A stretch of DNA of 64,000 nt from CAVQBL01 sp963710715 (GTDB lineage: Bacteria; Pseudomonadota; Gammaproteobacteria; DSM-16500): positions 62,001-126,000 of the forward strand of contig CAVQBL010000015.1 of assembly GCA_963710715.1 (NCBI GenBank). The letters are read 5' to 3'. Under the pieces are notes generated by a model. The model saw only the letters and a program-made list of their open reading frames with translations. It was not told the origin of the DNA and did not search any database. Shown here piece by piece: positions 7,540 to 16,551 of the stretch; position 1 is the stretch's first letter; each line of letters starts with the position of its first letter. The position numbers and the translations under genes are program-made.

Positions 7540-8136
7540 TCAGCTCATTGTAAAAGTTGGGCTTGTTGGTTGCCCAATTGTAAAAGTTGAGCTTGTTAGT
7601 TGCTCAATTGTAAAAGTTGGGATTGTTGGTTGCTCATCTGCTCTCACTGAAGCACTCGATGCTGCTATCCTATTAAAATTAAAAAAAGCAGTCACATTTC
7701 GCTTAGGCCGCTTCGCTTCGTTGCCTTTAGCTTCACTTGATGATGAGCTATTTGCAGCTGGGTGCTGAGTGCCAGCATGTTCTGGACTTGTACTTACAAG
7801 CTGTTTTTCATCCTCCGGTGAAGGAGGCGTAATTGGCCGCCACATCATAATATCACCTACAAAAACAGGCTCTGACGACTGTGGAGAATCAGGAGGTAGT
7901 GTCGGTGTCTTAGGAGTCTGACATACTGATGGTGCCAATGGCTCAGGAGATAGAGGTAGAGTACCATTTGAAGCTAAAGCTACCCCACATACTTCTTCAT
8001 CAGAAAGGGTATTTATTCCATCTGTTTGCTGACTTAAAGCAGCTAATATTTGATCAGTTCCTAAATTTTCTAGAATCTTTAAAATCTCATTTTCTTCTTG
8101 ATCAGATGGATTTTGATCGCCACGCGCACTGCCCAT
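7540..8136 (-). CDS. Low-complexity hypothetical protein with C-terminal decapeptide repeats
   Basis: A 198-aa protein I do not recognise. The N-terminal 50 residues are acidic and helical (NEILKILENLGTDQILAALS). The middle is Pro/Ser/Thr-rich, and a basic stretch KRPKRNVTAFF follows. It ends in three 10-residue repeats of the type EQPTIPTFTI / EQLTSSTFTI / GQPTSPTFTM, encoded by a 30-bp tandem repeat at about 7545-7634. Length, low complexity and lack of a signal peptide or membrane helices resemble type IV effectors of Legionellales, which is inference. Upstream the M13 pseudogene and a dyad repeat show a decayed neighbourhood. Confidence 0.6.
   Translation of the reverse strand: MGSARGDQNPSDQEENEILKILENLGTDQILAALSQQTDGINTLSDEEVCGVALASNGTLPLSPEPLAPSVCQTPKTPTLPPDSPQSSEPVFVGDIMMWRPITPPSPEDEKQLVSTSPEHAGTQHPAANSSSSSEAKGNEAKRPKRNVTAFFNFNRIAASSASVRADEQPTIPTFTIEQLTSSTFTIGQPTSPTFTMS
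7545..7634. repeat. 30-bp tandem repeat, three copies
   Basis: Units begin tgtaaaagttgggcttgttg and occur three times with one to four differences, in frame within the preceding coding sequence. They encode the decapeptide repeats at its C-terminus. Confidence 0.85.
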
Positions 8137-8243
8137 AATAACTTTACCCTTCGTTTAGGTTTAATAAATTACTATTAAATGATAATGATATTTCGCAGAG
8201 ACTGCAATTATTTTGACCAGCCTATAATATTTTGCTCGCTTAT

Positions 8244-9071
8244 TTATTTAAAAACAGCAAATTTTACCATTGCTGCAAAAAACGAGTCAGGCATGATACG
8301 CCTTAGGAAAAGTAATGATTTTGGAGTTATTCCTACAGAATAACGTAATTGGTTTGATTTATCGGATGCTGCCTGGAATATCACTGTTGCAACGTCTTTT
8401 GGATCCGCACCGTTTGCTCCTGCTGCATGCATACCCGCCATTCCACGATCATATAATTCTTTATATTCACTTGGAGAGTCTTTATCGGTGAGATCAATTG
8501 AACGATCATAGAAGTCTGTTTTTACTGCGCCAGGTTCAACGAGTTTAATGCGAATACCTAAAGGCTCGATCTCAAATTTCATTGACTCTGAAATGCCCTC
8601 GATCGCCCATTTAGTTCCATGATAAAAACTATGATATGGGAAAACAATTCTGCCTCCCAAAGAAGTAATATTAATGATAAGCCCAGTTTGACGTTTTCTA
8701 AAATAAGGCAAAATGGCTTTCATAACGCGCACCATACCAAAAACATTCACATCAAATTGTCTTTTAATTTGCTCTTCGGTTGCGCCTTCAACAGTCCCTA
8801 CCAATCCGTAACCTGCGTTATTCACAATAACATCGATGGCTCCAAATTTTTGGATGGTTGCATCAATTGCAGCATGTATTGATTTTTCATCCGTTACATC
8901 CAGAACAGGGCAAATAACATCAGGAAGTCGTGTGATTTCCGTTTCTTTTTGTGGTGAGCGCATCGTTGCTGCTACATTCCAACCTTGCTCATGAAAATAA
9001 ATTGCAGTTGCACGACCTATTCCTGTTGAACTTCCAGTGATGAGAACAGTTTTTTTTGTAGAGGTTTCCAT
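8244..9071 (-). CDS. Short-chain dehydrogenase/reductase
   Basis: A classical SDR of 275 aa that uses NAD(P)H. The cofactor motif TGSSTGIG is near residue 12, NNAG near residue 88, the catalytic Ser in NITSLGG, and YHGTK (YxxxK) near residue 155. PGAVKTDF follows, as in the family. Substrate cannot be told. It begins 4 bp after the stop of the quinone-oxidoreductase-like gene, so the two form an operon read from 10050 to 8244; both use NAD(P)H and may act in one redox step, which is inference. Confidence 0.9.
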   Translation of the reverse strand: METSTKKTVLITGSSTGIGRATAIYFHEQGWNVAATMRSPQKETEITRLPDVICPVLDVTDEKSIHAAIDATIQKFGAIDVIVNNAGYGLVGTVEGATEEQIKRQFDVNVFGMVRVMKAILPYFRKRQTGLIINITSLGGRIVFPYHSFYHGTKWAIEGISESMKFEIEPLGIRIKLVEPGAVKTDFYDRSIDLTDKDSPSEYKELYDRGMAGMHAAGANGADPKDVATVIFQAASDKSNQLRYSVGITPKSLLFLRRIMPDSFFAAMVKFAVFK

Positions 9072-9075
9072 ATGT

Positions 9076-10050
9076 TTAAGATCCTATTTTAAGAATTACT
9101 TTCCCAACCGTCTTGCGACTTTCCAACATCGTCTGTGCTTCTGCCGCTTTTTCAAGCGGAAAAACATGATCGATGCGAAGCTTAAGCCACCCTTCACGGA
9201 TACCTTTTAAAACATCATTCGCTCGACGCAACAATTCTTCCCGAGTAGCAACGTAATTATTCAACATTCCACCCACAACCGTGATTGATTTCGCTTGCAA
9301 TAAGTTAGGATGCAACGGCTCTGCTGGTCCACTTGCCATACCAAAAATACAGATACACCCACGTTTTTTAACTGCTTCAAGATCTTTAGTAAAAGTACTT
9401 TTTCCAACTCCGTCAATAATGTAATCAACGCCTTTGTCATCTGTTAATTTCATAACTTCAGCAACAAAATCTTGTTTAGTGTAAAGAATAATATGTTCAG
9501 CACCAGCTTCACGCGCAATTTTTGCTTTTTCATCCGTGGACACGGTACCAATGACACGTGCGCCCAATTTTTTAAGCCATTGCACAACAAGCAAGCCAAC
9601 ACCACCTGCTGCTGCATGCACTAACACTGTATCACCGGGTTTAATGTGATAAAACTCATGCACTAAATAATGCGCGGTAATACCTTGCAGTGGAAATGCA
9701 GCACCTTGCTCAAAGCTTAATTCTTTTGGCAGTGGGATCAATGTCGCAGCTTTCACCACGTTATATTCTGCATAGGAACCTAATTTTCCGTTATAAGCAA
9801 CGTGGTCGCCTACTTTCACTTCTGTCACACCAGGGCCGATTGCTTCAACAACACCAGCTCCCTCAAGACCCGGTATAAAAGGCAGTGGCGCTGTTACGCG
9901 CGTCCCAGCACGCATGTAAATATCGATAAAATTAATTCCCGCTGTTTTTAAGCGAACCAAGGCTTCGCCTGCTTCTGGCTTGGGCTGCGGAACATCTTTA
10001 AATTGCAAAACCTTTGCATCACCATATTTAGAAATAAGAATTGCTTTCAT
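9076..10050 (-). CDS. qor: Zinc-independent quinone oxidoreductase (MDR family, zeta-crystallin type)
   Basis: 324 aa, the usual length for NADPH:quinone reductases of the medium-chain family. The N-terminus MKAILISKYGDAKVLQF is typical. GLEGAGVVEAIGPGV follows, and the Rossmann motif VHAAAGGVGLLVVQW lies near residue 150. The cysteine cluster of zinc-binding members is absent. The ribosome binding site aaggaagg lies before the ATG. It is the first gene of a pair with the SDR downstream. A palindromic repeat (10083-10185) separates it from acnA. Confidence 0.9.
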   Translation of the reverse strand: MKAILISKYGDAKVLQFKDVPQPKPEAGEALVRLKTAGINFIDIYMRAGTRVTAPLPFIPGLEGAGVVEAIGPGVTEVKVGDHVAYNGKLGSYAEYNVVKAATLIPLPKELSFEQGAAFPLQGITAHYLVHEFYHIKPGDTVLVHAAAGGVGLLVVQWLKKLGARVIGTVSTDEKAKIAREAGAEHIILYTKQDFVAEVMKLTDDKGVDYIIDGVGKSTFTKDLEAVKKRGCICIFGMASGPAEPLHPNLLQAKSITVVGGMLNNYVATREELLRRANDVLKGIREGWLKLRIDHVFPLEKAAEAQTMLESRKTVGKVILKIGS

Positions 10051-10082
10051 AAGAACCTTCCTTGTATAAATCCAGTCGTAAG

Positions 10083-10185
10083 CGTCATTGCGAGCCTAGC
10101 GCCCTTTGCTAGGCGAAGCAATCCAGGGAACATTGCAACGTTCTCCTGGATTGCTTCGTCGCAAAGAGCGCTCCTCGCAATGACG
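10083..10185. repeat. Palindromic repeat with GTCATTGCGAG ends
   Basis: The ends cgtcattgcgag and ctcgcaatgacg pair perfectly, and inner arms gaagcaatccagg/cctggattgcttc pair as well. A related element is at 19306-19449. This type of repeat is common in intergenic regions of Legionellales and Rickettsiales. It lies just downstream of acnA and may end its transcription. Confidence 0.8.
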
Positions 10186-10190
10186 AGCAT

Positions 10191-13043
10191 TTAATTCTTC
10201 AACATACTCCGTATCACATGCTGCAAAATACCACCATCTTTGTAGTAATCCATTTCATTAAATGTATCAATTCGAGACCGTAAATCAATTTTAGTTTGTG
10301 AACCATCTGTTCTATGAATAATGGCTTTAATTAACATGCGTGGTTTCATTTGCCCAGTTAAACCAATGATATCGATTTGTTCTTCGCCCGTCATCTTAAG
10401 TGTTTTACGATTCATTCCTTCTGCAAATTCTAAAGGTAAAATTCCCATGCCAATTAAATTTGAGCGATGAATACGCTCGAAACTTTCGGCAATCACTGCT
10501 GCAACGCCCAGTAACTTGGGACCTTTTGCTGCCCAGTCACGTGAAGAACCTGTACCATATTCTTTCCCAGCGATAACGACTAAAGGTGTTCCTTCCTCTT
10601 TATAACACATTGCGGCATCAAAGATTGGCATCGTCTTGCCACTTGGAACATATTTTGTAAAACCACCTTCAACGCCAGGCACCATTTCATTGCGAATGCG
10701 AATATTTGCAAATGTACCGCGCATCATGACTTCATGATTTCCACGCCTAGAACCCAGCGAATTAAAATCTTTTGCCACAACACCTTTTGAAAGTAAATAT
10801 TTGCCCGCTGGACTATCAGACTTAATTGAACCGGCTGGTGAAATATGATCTGTAGTAATGCTATCGCCGAGTAACGCTAAAATTCTCGCACCTTTAATAT
10901 CATTTATTTTTTCAGGCTGAACTTTCATGCCATCAAAAAAAGGTGGATGTTGAATATAAGTAGAATCTTCTTTCCACACATAGGTTTTTGTTTCAGGAAT
11001 TTTCATCGCGCGCCATTCATCTGTGCCAATAAAAATATTGGCATAGGTATCACGAAACATATTTCCAGTGATCATTGCCATTTCACGCGCGATTTCCGCA
11101 TCACTTGGCCAAATATCTTTTAAATAAATTGACGCACCTGATTTATCTTTTCCTATGGGCTCTTTAGTCAAATCAATTGACACTGTCCCTGTTAAAGCAA
11201 ATGCAACCACCAGTGGCGGTGATGCCAACCAATTTGCTTTAACTTGTGGGTGTATGCGTCCTTCAAAATTGCGATTACCTGACAAAACAGCTGAAATAGT
11301 TAAATCATTTTGTGCGATAGTTTTCGCGACGGGTTCGGGAAGCGGACCTGAGTTACCAATGCAGGTTGTGCATCCGTAACCAACAAGAGAAAATCCCAGT
11401 TGATCCAGATATTTTTGTAATCCGGTTTTTTCTAAATACCGTGTCACAACTTGTGACCCCGGTGCAAAAGAGGTTTTGACCCACGGCTTACGTGTTAAGC
11501 CTTTTTCTACGGCTTTTTTTGCTAATAATCCAGCGCCAATCAGCACGCTGGGGTTAGACGTGTTTGTGCAACTGGTAATGGCTGCGATCACTACATCGCC
11601 ATGATGCAGCACATAATTTTCACCCGTAGAAAAAGCTGTATTATTCTCATCGCTACGTTTATTTTCTATGAGTAACTGCTCAAATGTCTTAGCTAAATTC
11701 GATAATTCCACTTGATCTTGAGGACGTTTAGGACCAGCAAGACAAGGTTTTATAGTGGATAAATCAAGGTCTACTGTATCAGAATAAACAGCCTGAAATA
11801 TTTTAGGGTCATGCCATAATCCTTGCGCTTTTGCATATGCTTCAACCAAAGCAATGGTTTGCTCATCGCGACCACTTAAACGCAAATACTCAAGCGTTGC
11901 TTCATCAATTGGAAAAAAACCACAAGTTGCACCATATTCAGGCGCCATATTACCAATCGTAGCGCGATCTGCAATAGATAAATTACGTAGCCCCGCACCA
12001 AAAAACTCAACAAATTTACCGACTACACCTTTTATACGTAACCTGTTTGTAACCGCAAGAACTAAATCCGTTGCTGTCACGCCTTCACGTAATTTTCCAG
12101 TTAATTTGACACCAATGACTTCAGGAATCAACATAGAAACTGGCTGCCCCAACATTGCTGCTTCTGCTTCAATTCCACCTACGCCCCATCCTAATACACC
12201 TAAACCATTGATCATGGTGGTGTGGCTATCTGTACCGACTAAGGTATCAGGATAAGCATATTTTTTTCCTTTATGTTCATGCGTCCACACTGCTTTGGCA
12301 AGATATTCTAAATTCACTTGATGACAAATCCCGGTATCGGGTGGAACCACGCGAAAATTTTGAAACGCTTTTTGCCCCCAGCGTAAAAATTCATAACGTT
12401 CGTAATTTCTTTCCATTTCCAACTGCGCATTGATTGTAAATGAATCCGGTGCAATAAACTGATCGACTTGGATGGAATGATCAATCACCAGATCCACAGG
12501 TGAAAGCGGATTTATTTTTTCAGGATTTCCACCGAGTTTTTTGATAGCTGCACGCATCGCAGCTAAATCAACTACTGCAGGAACTCCGGTAAAATCTTGC
12601 ATTAAAATTCGAGCTGGGCGATAAGCAATTTCTCGATCGGATTTTTTATATTTTAACCAATCAACAATTGCTTTGATGTCATCGCCTGTCACTGTACGCC
12701 CGTCTTCATGGCGCAGTAAGTTTTCTAAGAGAATTTTCAAAGTGAATGGCAATTTTGATAAATCTTCAAATCCATTTTTTTCAAAAGTCGGCAAACTAAA
12801 ATAGTGATATTCAGTGCCATTGACTTTAAGTTTTTGCTGGGATTTAAATGAATCTAAATGCTGATGCGGTGCGGTGTCATCTATTGCTGTGTCTAAATAA
12901 GATTTTTTATTATCGTGGTGCTCACCTTCACCACATGCCCAACTGGGAGGATCGCTGGCAGGAAAAGATTCTTCACTGGTCTCGTCAACGATATGTTGCT
13001 CATGTTCTTGCTTTGGCGTCATTCCTTTTTCTTTCTTAGCCAT
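10191..13043 (-). CDS. acnA: Aconitate hydratase with an N-terminal extension
   Basis: Aconitase A interconverts citrate and isocitrate in the TCA cycle using a [4Fe-4S] cluster. The protein is 950 aa against about 890 for AcnA. The aconitase body starts near residue 63 (DSFKSQQKLKVNGTEYHYFSL). Cluster cysteines are visible in AAITSCTNTSNPS and GYGCTTCIGNSG, and the C-terminal swivel domain has EYGTGSSRDWAAKG. The extra N-terminal ~60 residues carry VDETSEESFPASDPPSW, a motif known as a stand-alone small protein in other bacteria. The ribosome binding site aggag lies 6 bp before this ATG, so the extension is likely translated. The gene is intact. Confidence 0.95.
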   Translation of the reverse strand: MAKKEKGMTPKQEHEQHIVDETSEESFPASDPPSWACGEGEHHDNKKSYLDTAIDDTAPHQHLDSFKSQQKLKVNGTEYHYFSLPTFEKNGFEDLSKLPFTLKILLENLLRHEDGRTVTGDDIKAIVDWLKYKKSDREIAYRPARILMQDFTGVPAVVDLAAMRAAIKKLGGNPEKINPLSPVDLVIDHSIQVDQFIAPDSFTINAQLEMERNYERYEFLRWGQKAFQNFRVVPPDTGICHQVNLEYLAKAVWTHEHKGKKYAYPDTLVGTDSHTTMINGLGVLGWGVGGIEAEAAMLGQPVSMLIPEVIGVKLTGKLREGVTATDLVLAVTNRLRIKGVVGKFVEFFGAGLRNLSIADRATIGNMAPEYGATCGFFPIDEATLEYLRLSGRDEQTIALVEAYAKAQGLWHDPKIFQAVYSDTVDLDLSTIKPCLAGPKRPQDQVELSNLAKTFEQLLIENKRSDENNTAFSTGENYVLHHGDVVIAAITSCTNTSNPSVLIGAGLLAKKAVEKGLTRKPWVKTSFAPGSQVVTRYLEKTGLQKYLDQLGFSLVGYGCTTCIGNSGPLPEPVAKTIAQNDLTISAVLSGNRNFEGRIHPQVKANWLASPPLVVAFALTGTVSIDLTKEPIGKDKSGASIYLKDIWPSDAEIAREMAMITGNMFRDTYANIFIGTDEWRAMKIPETKTYVWKEDSTYIQHPPFFDGMKVQPEKINDIKGARILALLGDSITTDHISPAGSIKSDSPAGKYLLSKGVVAKDFNSLGSRRGNHEVMMRGTFANIRIRNEMVPGVEGGFTKYVPSGKTMPIFDAAMCYKEEGTPLVVIAGKEYGTGSSRDWAAKGPKLLGVAAVIAESFERIHRSNLIGMGILPLEFAEGMNRKTLKMTGEEQIDIIGLTGQMKPRMLIKAIIHRTDGSQTKIDLRSRIDTFNEMDYYKDGGILQHVIRSMLKN

Positions 13044-13141
13044 CCTTAGCTCCTTATTCTTTATATATTGTAATTTTTAATGCTGAAAAAGAGAAGCACC
13101 GCGATGACGAACTTCTTTAAATCGGGTAAAATACAAAAATT

Positions 13142-13960
13142 ATGAACAAACCTAAACCTATATTACAACAACTGTCCATTGATCAGCTGACACGTGGAAA
13201 ATACCAGCCACGACGACATTTTGATTCAGCGCAATTACAAGAATTGGCGGACTCCATTAAAACCACCGGGGGTTTATTACAACCTATTGTGGTAAGACCC
13301 CTTAAAAATGATAAATTTGAAATCGTAGCAGGTGAACGTCGTTGGCGCGCAGCACAATTGGCGGGACTCACCGAAATCAGTTGCTTAATAAGTCAATTAC
13401 ACGGATGAACAAGCATTACAAGCATCTATCATAGAAAATATTAATCGTGCTGATCTCAATCCCATTGAAGAAGCTCAAGGGTATCAGCGTTTAATTGATG
13501 AATTTCATTATTTACACGAAGAAGTTGCAGCGGCAGTGGGTAAATCACGCACTAAAATCACCAATGCATTACGTCTGCTTAAACTCGACCCACGCGTGCA
13601 AGAATTATTAATCACAGGCAAACTATCGGAAGGTCACGGTAAAATACTGGCAGGAATCCCCACTCAACAGCAATTTGCATTAGCAGAACTTTGCATCCAA
13701 AAAAATTGGAGTGTACGTAAAATTGAAATAGAAGCAAAAAAATTATTACAACCTGCAAACAATGAAGGACCCTATAGTGATCCCAATATTAAACATTTAG
13801 AGTCTGCGTTGTCTGAACATGTTGGTAATCGTGTTGCAATTAATTGTGAAGACCGGGGTGGCGGTAGCATTCTCAATTCGTTTTAATAATATCGATGAGT
13901 TAGAAGGACATTTCGAACGATTAGGGTTTAAGTATAATAACGATATCACCCTTTCTTGAC
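13142..13960 (+). pseudogene. parB: ParB/Spo0J-type partition protein, frameshifted twice
   Basis: The first frame encodes the ParB N-terminal domain (LTRGKYQPRRHFD; IVAGERRWRAAQLAGL, including the GERRWRA CTP-binding box). A one-base insertion near 13399 shifts it. The middle reads TDEQALQASIIENINRADLN, the HTH EEVAAAVGKSRTKITNALRL and GHGKIL. A second shift near 13850 leads to the C-terminal dimer segment SIRFNNIDELEGHFERLGF, with a stop at 13958. Residues are conserved in all frames, so either the indels are sequence errors or decay is very recent. No parA is adjacent. Confidence 0.8.
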
Positions 13961-14023
13961 GCCTTAAGTCAGCTTTGTTATTGTAAAAATGTCTAAACTT
14001 ACAACACACAAGGAAATGTCACT

Positions 14024-14314
14024 ATGGATATCGTTGGAGTAGTCGTTAACTTAGTCAGTGGTCTTGTTGGCGGTAACGTTGCTGGCGCAGCATTAAAGGA
14101 TAAAAGCCTTGGCGCAATCGGAAATTCAATCGCAGGAATAGTCGGCGGTGCAGCAAGTGTTTACATTCTGCAAGCAGTCGGTGTACTTAATTCCCTAGGA
14201 ATGAGTAATATGACTCTTGGCTCTATTCTAGGCTCAGTGGGCACAAGCGCCGTGGGTGGTGGTGTTTTGACTGCTATCATTGGCATGATCAAAGGTGCTA
14301 TGAACAAACCTTAA
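14024..14314 (+). CDS. Small glycine-rich membrane protein
   Basis: A 96-aa hydrophobic protein I cannot place. It has two or three glycine/alanine-rich membrane segments (VVVNLVSGLVGGNVAGAAL; AIGNSIAGIVGGAASVYILQAVG; GTSAVGGGVLTAIIGMIKGA). A ribosome binding site (aaggaa) precedes the ATG, and a clear rho-independent hairpin follows. It therefore looks like a complete single-gene unit. Glycine-zipper-like helices suggest oligomer formation in a membrane, which is inference. Confidence 0.75.
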   Translation: MDIVGVVVNLVSGLVGGNVAGAALKDKSLGAIGNSIAGIVGGAASVYILQAVGVLNSLGMSNMTLGSILGSVGTSAVGGGVLTAIIGMIKGAMNKP

Positions 14315-14333
14315 GCCAACTTTGCAATCCACC

Positions 14334-14359
14334 ATGGGCGGGATGACCGCCCATTTCTT
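14334..14359 (+). terminator. Rho-independent terminator
   Basis: A perfect 8-bp stem atgggcgg/ccgcccat with loop gatga, followed by ttctt. It lies 20 bp after the stop of the small membrane protein and before the convergent gene at 14370, so it may serve both. Confidence 0.75.
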
Positions 14360-14369
14360 AATCTAACAC

Positions 14370-14897
14370 TTAAACCTTAATTCTACGTCTACGTTTATGC
14401 GGATCCGGAAACAGTATCACATTCGGATCTTTTTTTGAGCGAGGCTTGCTAAAGTCACTATTAATATCTTGCAGATAGCGATTAGATATACCATACCTCT
14501 TGGGATTAAAAAGAATATCGTTGGATGCTAAAGCTCTTTTATATCTTAAATCTTGAACATGAGCATGATTGCATACATAACTGTCTACATAGGTATCATC
14601 TAGAGTGCGTTCGACATCTGACATAACTAACATAATTGCTGCCGTACTATTATCTAGCTCCTGTTGTTTTCCTCGAGCTTGCTCTTTCTTCTCCAGCTCA
14701 TTTTGACCTATACCACTGCCAAAGCAAACTGTAAGCCGTCCAGTAATGCCTGAAATCACCCATCCTATAAAGCCAAATACTTTGCAAAAAGGCCCTAGTG
14801 TGATCAAAGCAAAATCAATGATTTGACCTATTAAAGATAAGTGTTCGCTATTAATGATGGATGGTTTATTTACACGATGTGCACTATTGGTAGACAT
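14370..14897 (-). CDS. Hypothetical protein with N-terminal membrane segment
   Basis: A 175-aa protein I do not recognise. A hydrophobic region lies at about residues 25-60 (IIDFALITLGPFCKVFGFIGWVISGITG). A polar Glu/Gln-rich helix follows (ELEKKEQARGKQQELDN), and a basic tail ends PHKRRRRIKV. A strong ribosome binding site (gggaggtc) lies before the ATG, supporting expression. It is convergent with the small membrane gene upstream. Confidence 0.7.
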   Translation of the reverse strand: MSTNSAHRVNKPSIINSEHLSLIGQIIDFALITLGPFCKVFGFIGWVISGITGRLTVCFGSGIGQNELEKKEQARGKQQELDNSTAAIMLVMSDVERTLDDTYVDSYVCNHAHVQDLRYKRALASNDILFNPKRYGISNRYLQDINSDFSKPRSKKDPNVILFPDPHKRRRRIKV

Positions 14898-15145
14898 ATT
14901 GACCTCCCTGGTACTGATAAAACTCCATAACTACAATCTAATTTTAGCAAACAATGCCGGGAGAAATATTAAGGCAACCCCAATTAAACATGAGAAAATA
15001 GTTTACATTTTATGCTCAAAATGGTACTATTGGTTGAAATTTTAATCTTATAATTATCATGCAGTTAGCCTGAAGCTCAATCGCTGCGTCTCTAGTAACA
15101 TCCTCGCCATGACGGTATGGCTAAAATCGAGTACCATACAATCAG

Positions 15146-15166
15146 AGTAGAAATGTAAACAGACCC
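15146..15166. repeat. Half copy of palindromic element A arm
   Basis: agagtagaaatgtaaacagaccc closely repeats the right end of element A (agagtagaaatgtaagcagaccc). It lies directly upstream of murF. The rest of the element is not recognisable here, so this is a remnant. Confidence 0.65.
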
Positions 15167-15183
15167 TTTGAAGGATGGCAGCC

Positions 15184-16551
15184 ATGATCACAATGACTTT
15201 ATCTGAACTAGCAAAACATCTCTCTGCAGAACCAGCACCACACACCTCTTTTAATGGAATAAGTATTGATACACGCACGCTCTCTCCTGGAAATTTATTC
15301 ATTGCTATCCCAGGAGAAAAATTTGATGGCCACAATTATCTAGCAGAAGCCATTAAAAAAAGTGCCGTCGCCGCCGTAGTAAATCGCAAGTTAGATGCTT
15401 CTATTCCATTGATTATTGTTAAAGACACCATTGATGCTTTAGGAAAAATAAGCGCTTTATGGCGTAATCAATTTTCCTTACCACTGATAGGCGTCACAGG
15501 CAGCACGGGCAAAACCACACTAAAAAATATGTTGGCTTCCATCATGCGCGCTGCTTGCCAAAATGATGCAGGAAAAGTATTTGCAACAGAAGGCAACAAA
15601 AATAACAACATTGGTTTACCTCTCATGCTTGCACGCTTAAATAAAAATCATCGTTATGCAGTGATTGAAATGGGCATGAATCACTTTGGCGAAATTGAAT
15701 ATTTGACACAACTTGCAAAACCGACTGTTGCCGTCATCAACAACGCAGCTGAAGCGCATCTTGCTGGCGTAGGAGGCAATGTGCAAGGTGTTGCAAAAGC
15801 GAAAGGTGAAATTTTTTTGGGTCTTGCCAAAAACGGAACTGCGATTCTTAATCGCGATGATGCTCACTTCGAATATTGGCGCAATCTTGTTAAAAACCAT
15901 GCGGTATTAACTTTTGGTTTGAATCGTGCAGCCGATGTCACAGCGACTCTTGCTGCAAATCAAACAATCACATTACAAACTCCTAAAGGCCAAATGAGTG
16001 TGAACTTACCACTGCTTGGCAAACACAATGTGATGAATGCTCTTGCTGCCACTGCTGCCGCATTGGCAATTAATATTGATTTAACCGCAATAAAACAAGG
16101 TTTGGAACAAGTACGCCCCGCTCCGGGTCGCATGCAGCAATATCTTTTAGAGAATGGAATAAAAGTCATTGATGATACATACAATGCAAATCCATATTCA
16201 TTACAAGCTGCGGTCAATACATTGGCTAGTTTTAGCGGTAAAAAAATTCTTGTATTAGGCGACATGAAAGAATTAGGACCCGAAGAAGTGCAACTCCATA
16301 CCAACGCAGGAAAAATAATTCATGCAGCGGGCATTGACCATCTTTTCACATTGGGCAAACTCACCGCTGCCACCGCAGAAAGTTTTGGTAAAAATGCGCA
16401 ACATTTTTCTGAATACGAAAAATTATTAGCTGCATTACAACCTTACTTGCAAAAAAATACCACCTTGTTAGTCAAAGGATCGCGTTCAATGCAAATGGAA
16501 AAAGTGGTTGCAGGACTTATTCCTAAATCACAGCTGGAGCATGCGCATTAA
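15184..16551 (+). CDS. murF: UDP-N-acetylmuramoyl-tripeptide--D-alanyl-D-alanine ligase
   Basis: An ATP-dependent ligase adding D-Ala-D-Ala to the UDP-MurNAc-tripeptide in cytoplasmic peptidoglycan synthesis. It is 455 aa, the family length. The P-loop is GVTGSTGKTTLKNML (about residue 112), the Mg/ATP segment is EMGMNHFGEIEYL, and the C-terminal ligase domain holds DDTYNANPYS. I prefer the ATG at 15184, with aagga 8 bp upstream, over the one at 15175 that nearly touches the same site. The gene stands outside the mur cluster and its stop is followed directly by the icd start. Confidence 0.93.
   Translation: MITMTLSELAKHLSAEPAPHTSFNGISIDTRTLSPGNLFIAIPGEKFDGHNYLAEAIKKSAVAAVVNRKLDASIPLIIVKDTIDALGKISALWRNQFSLPLIGVTGSTGKTTLKNMLASIMRAACQNDAGKVFATEGNKNNNIGLPLMLARLNKNHRYAVIEMGMNHFGEIEYLTQLAKPTVAVINNAAEAHLAGVGGNVQGVAKAKGEIFLGLAKNGTAILNRDDAHFEYWRNLVKNHAVLTFGLNRAADVTATLAANQTITLQTPKGQMSVNLPLLGKHNVMNALAATAAALAINIDLTAIKQGLEQVRPAPGRMQQYLLENGIKVIDDTYNANPYSLQAAVNTLASFSGKKILVLGDMKELGPEEVQLHTNAGKIIHAAGIDHLFTLGKLTAATAESFGKNAQHFSEYEKLLAALQPYLQKNTTLLVKGSRSMQMEKVVAGLIPKSQLEHAH

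Noticed and set aside
11854..12255. 133-codon open frame on the plus strand
   Set aside because: Antisense shadow of the intact aconitase gene.
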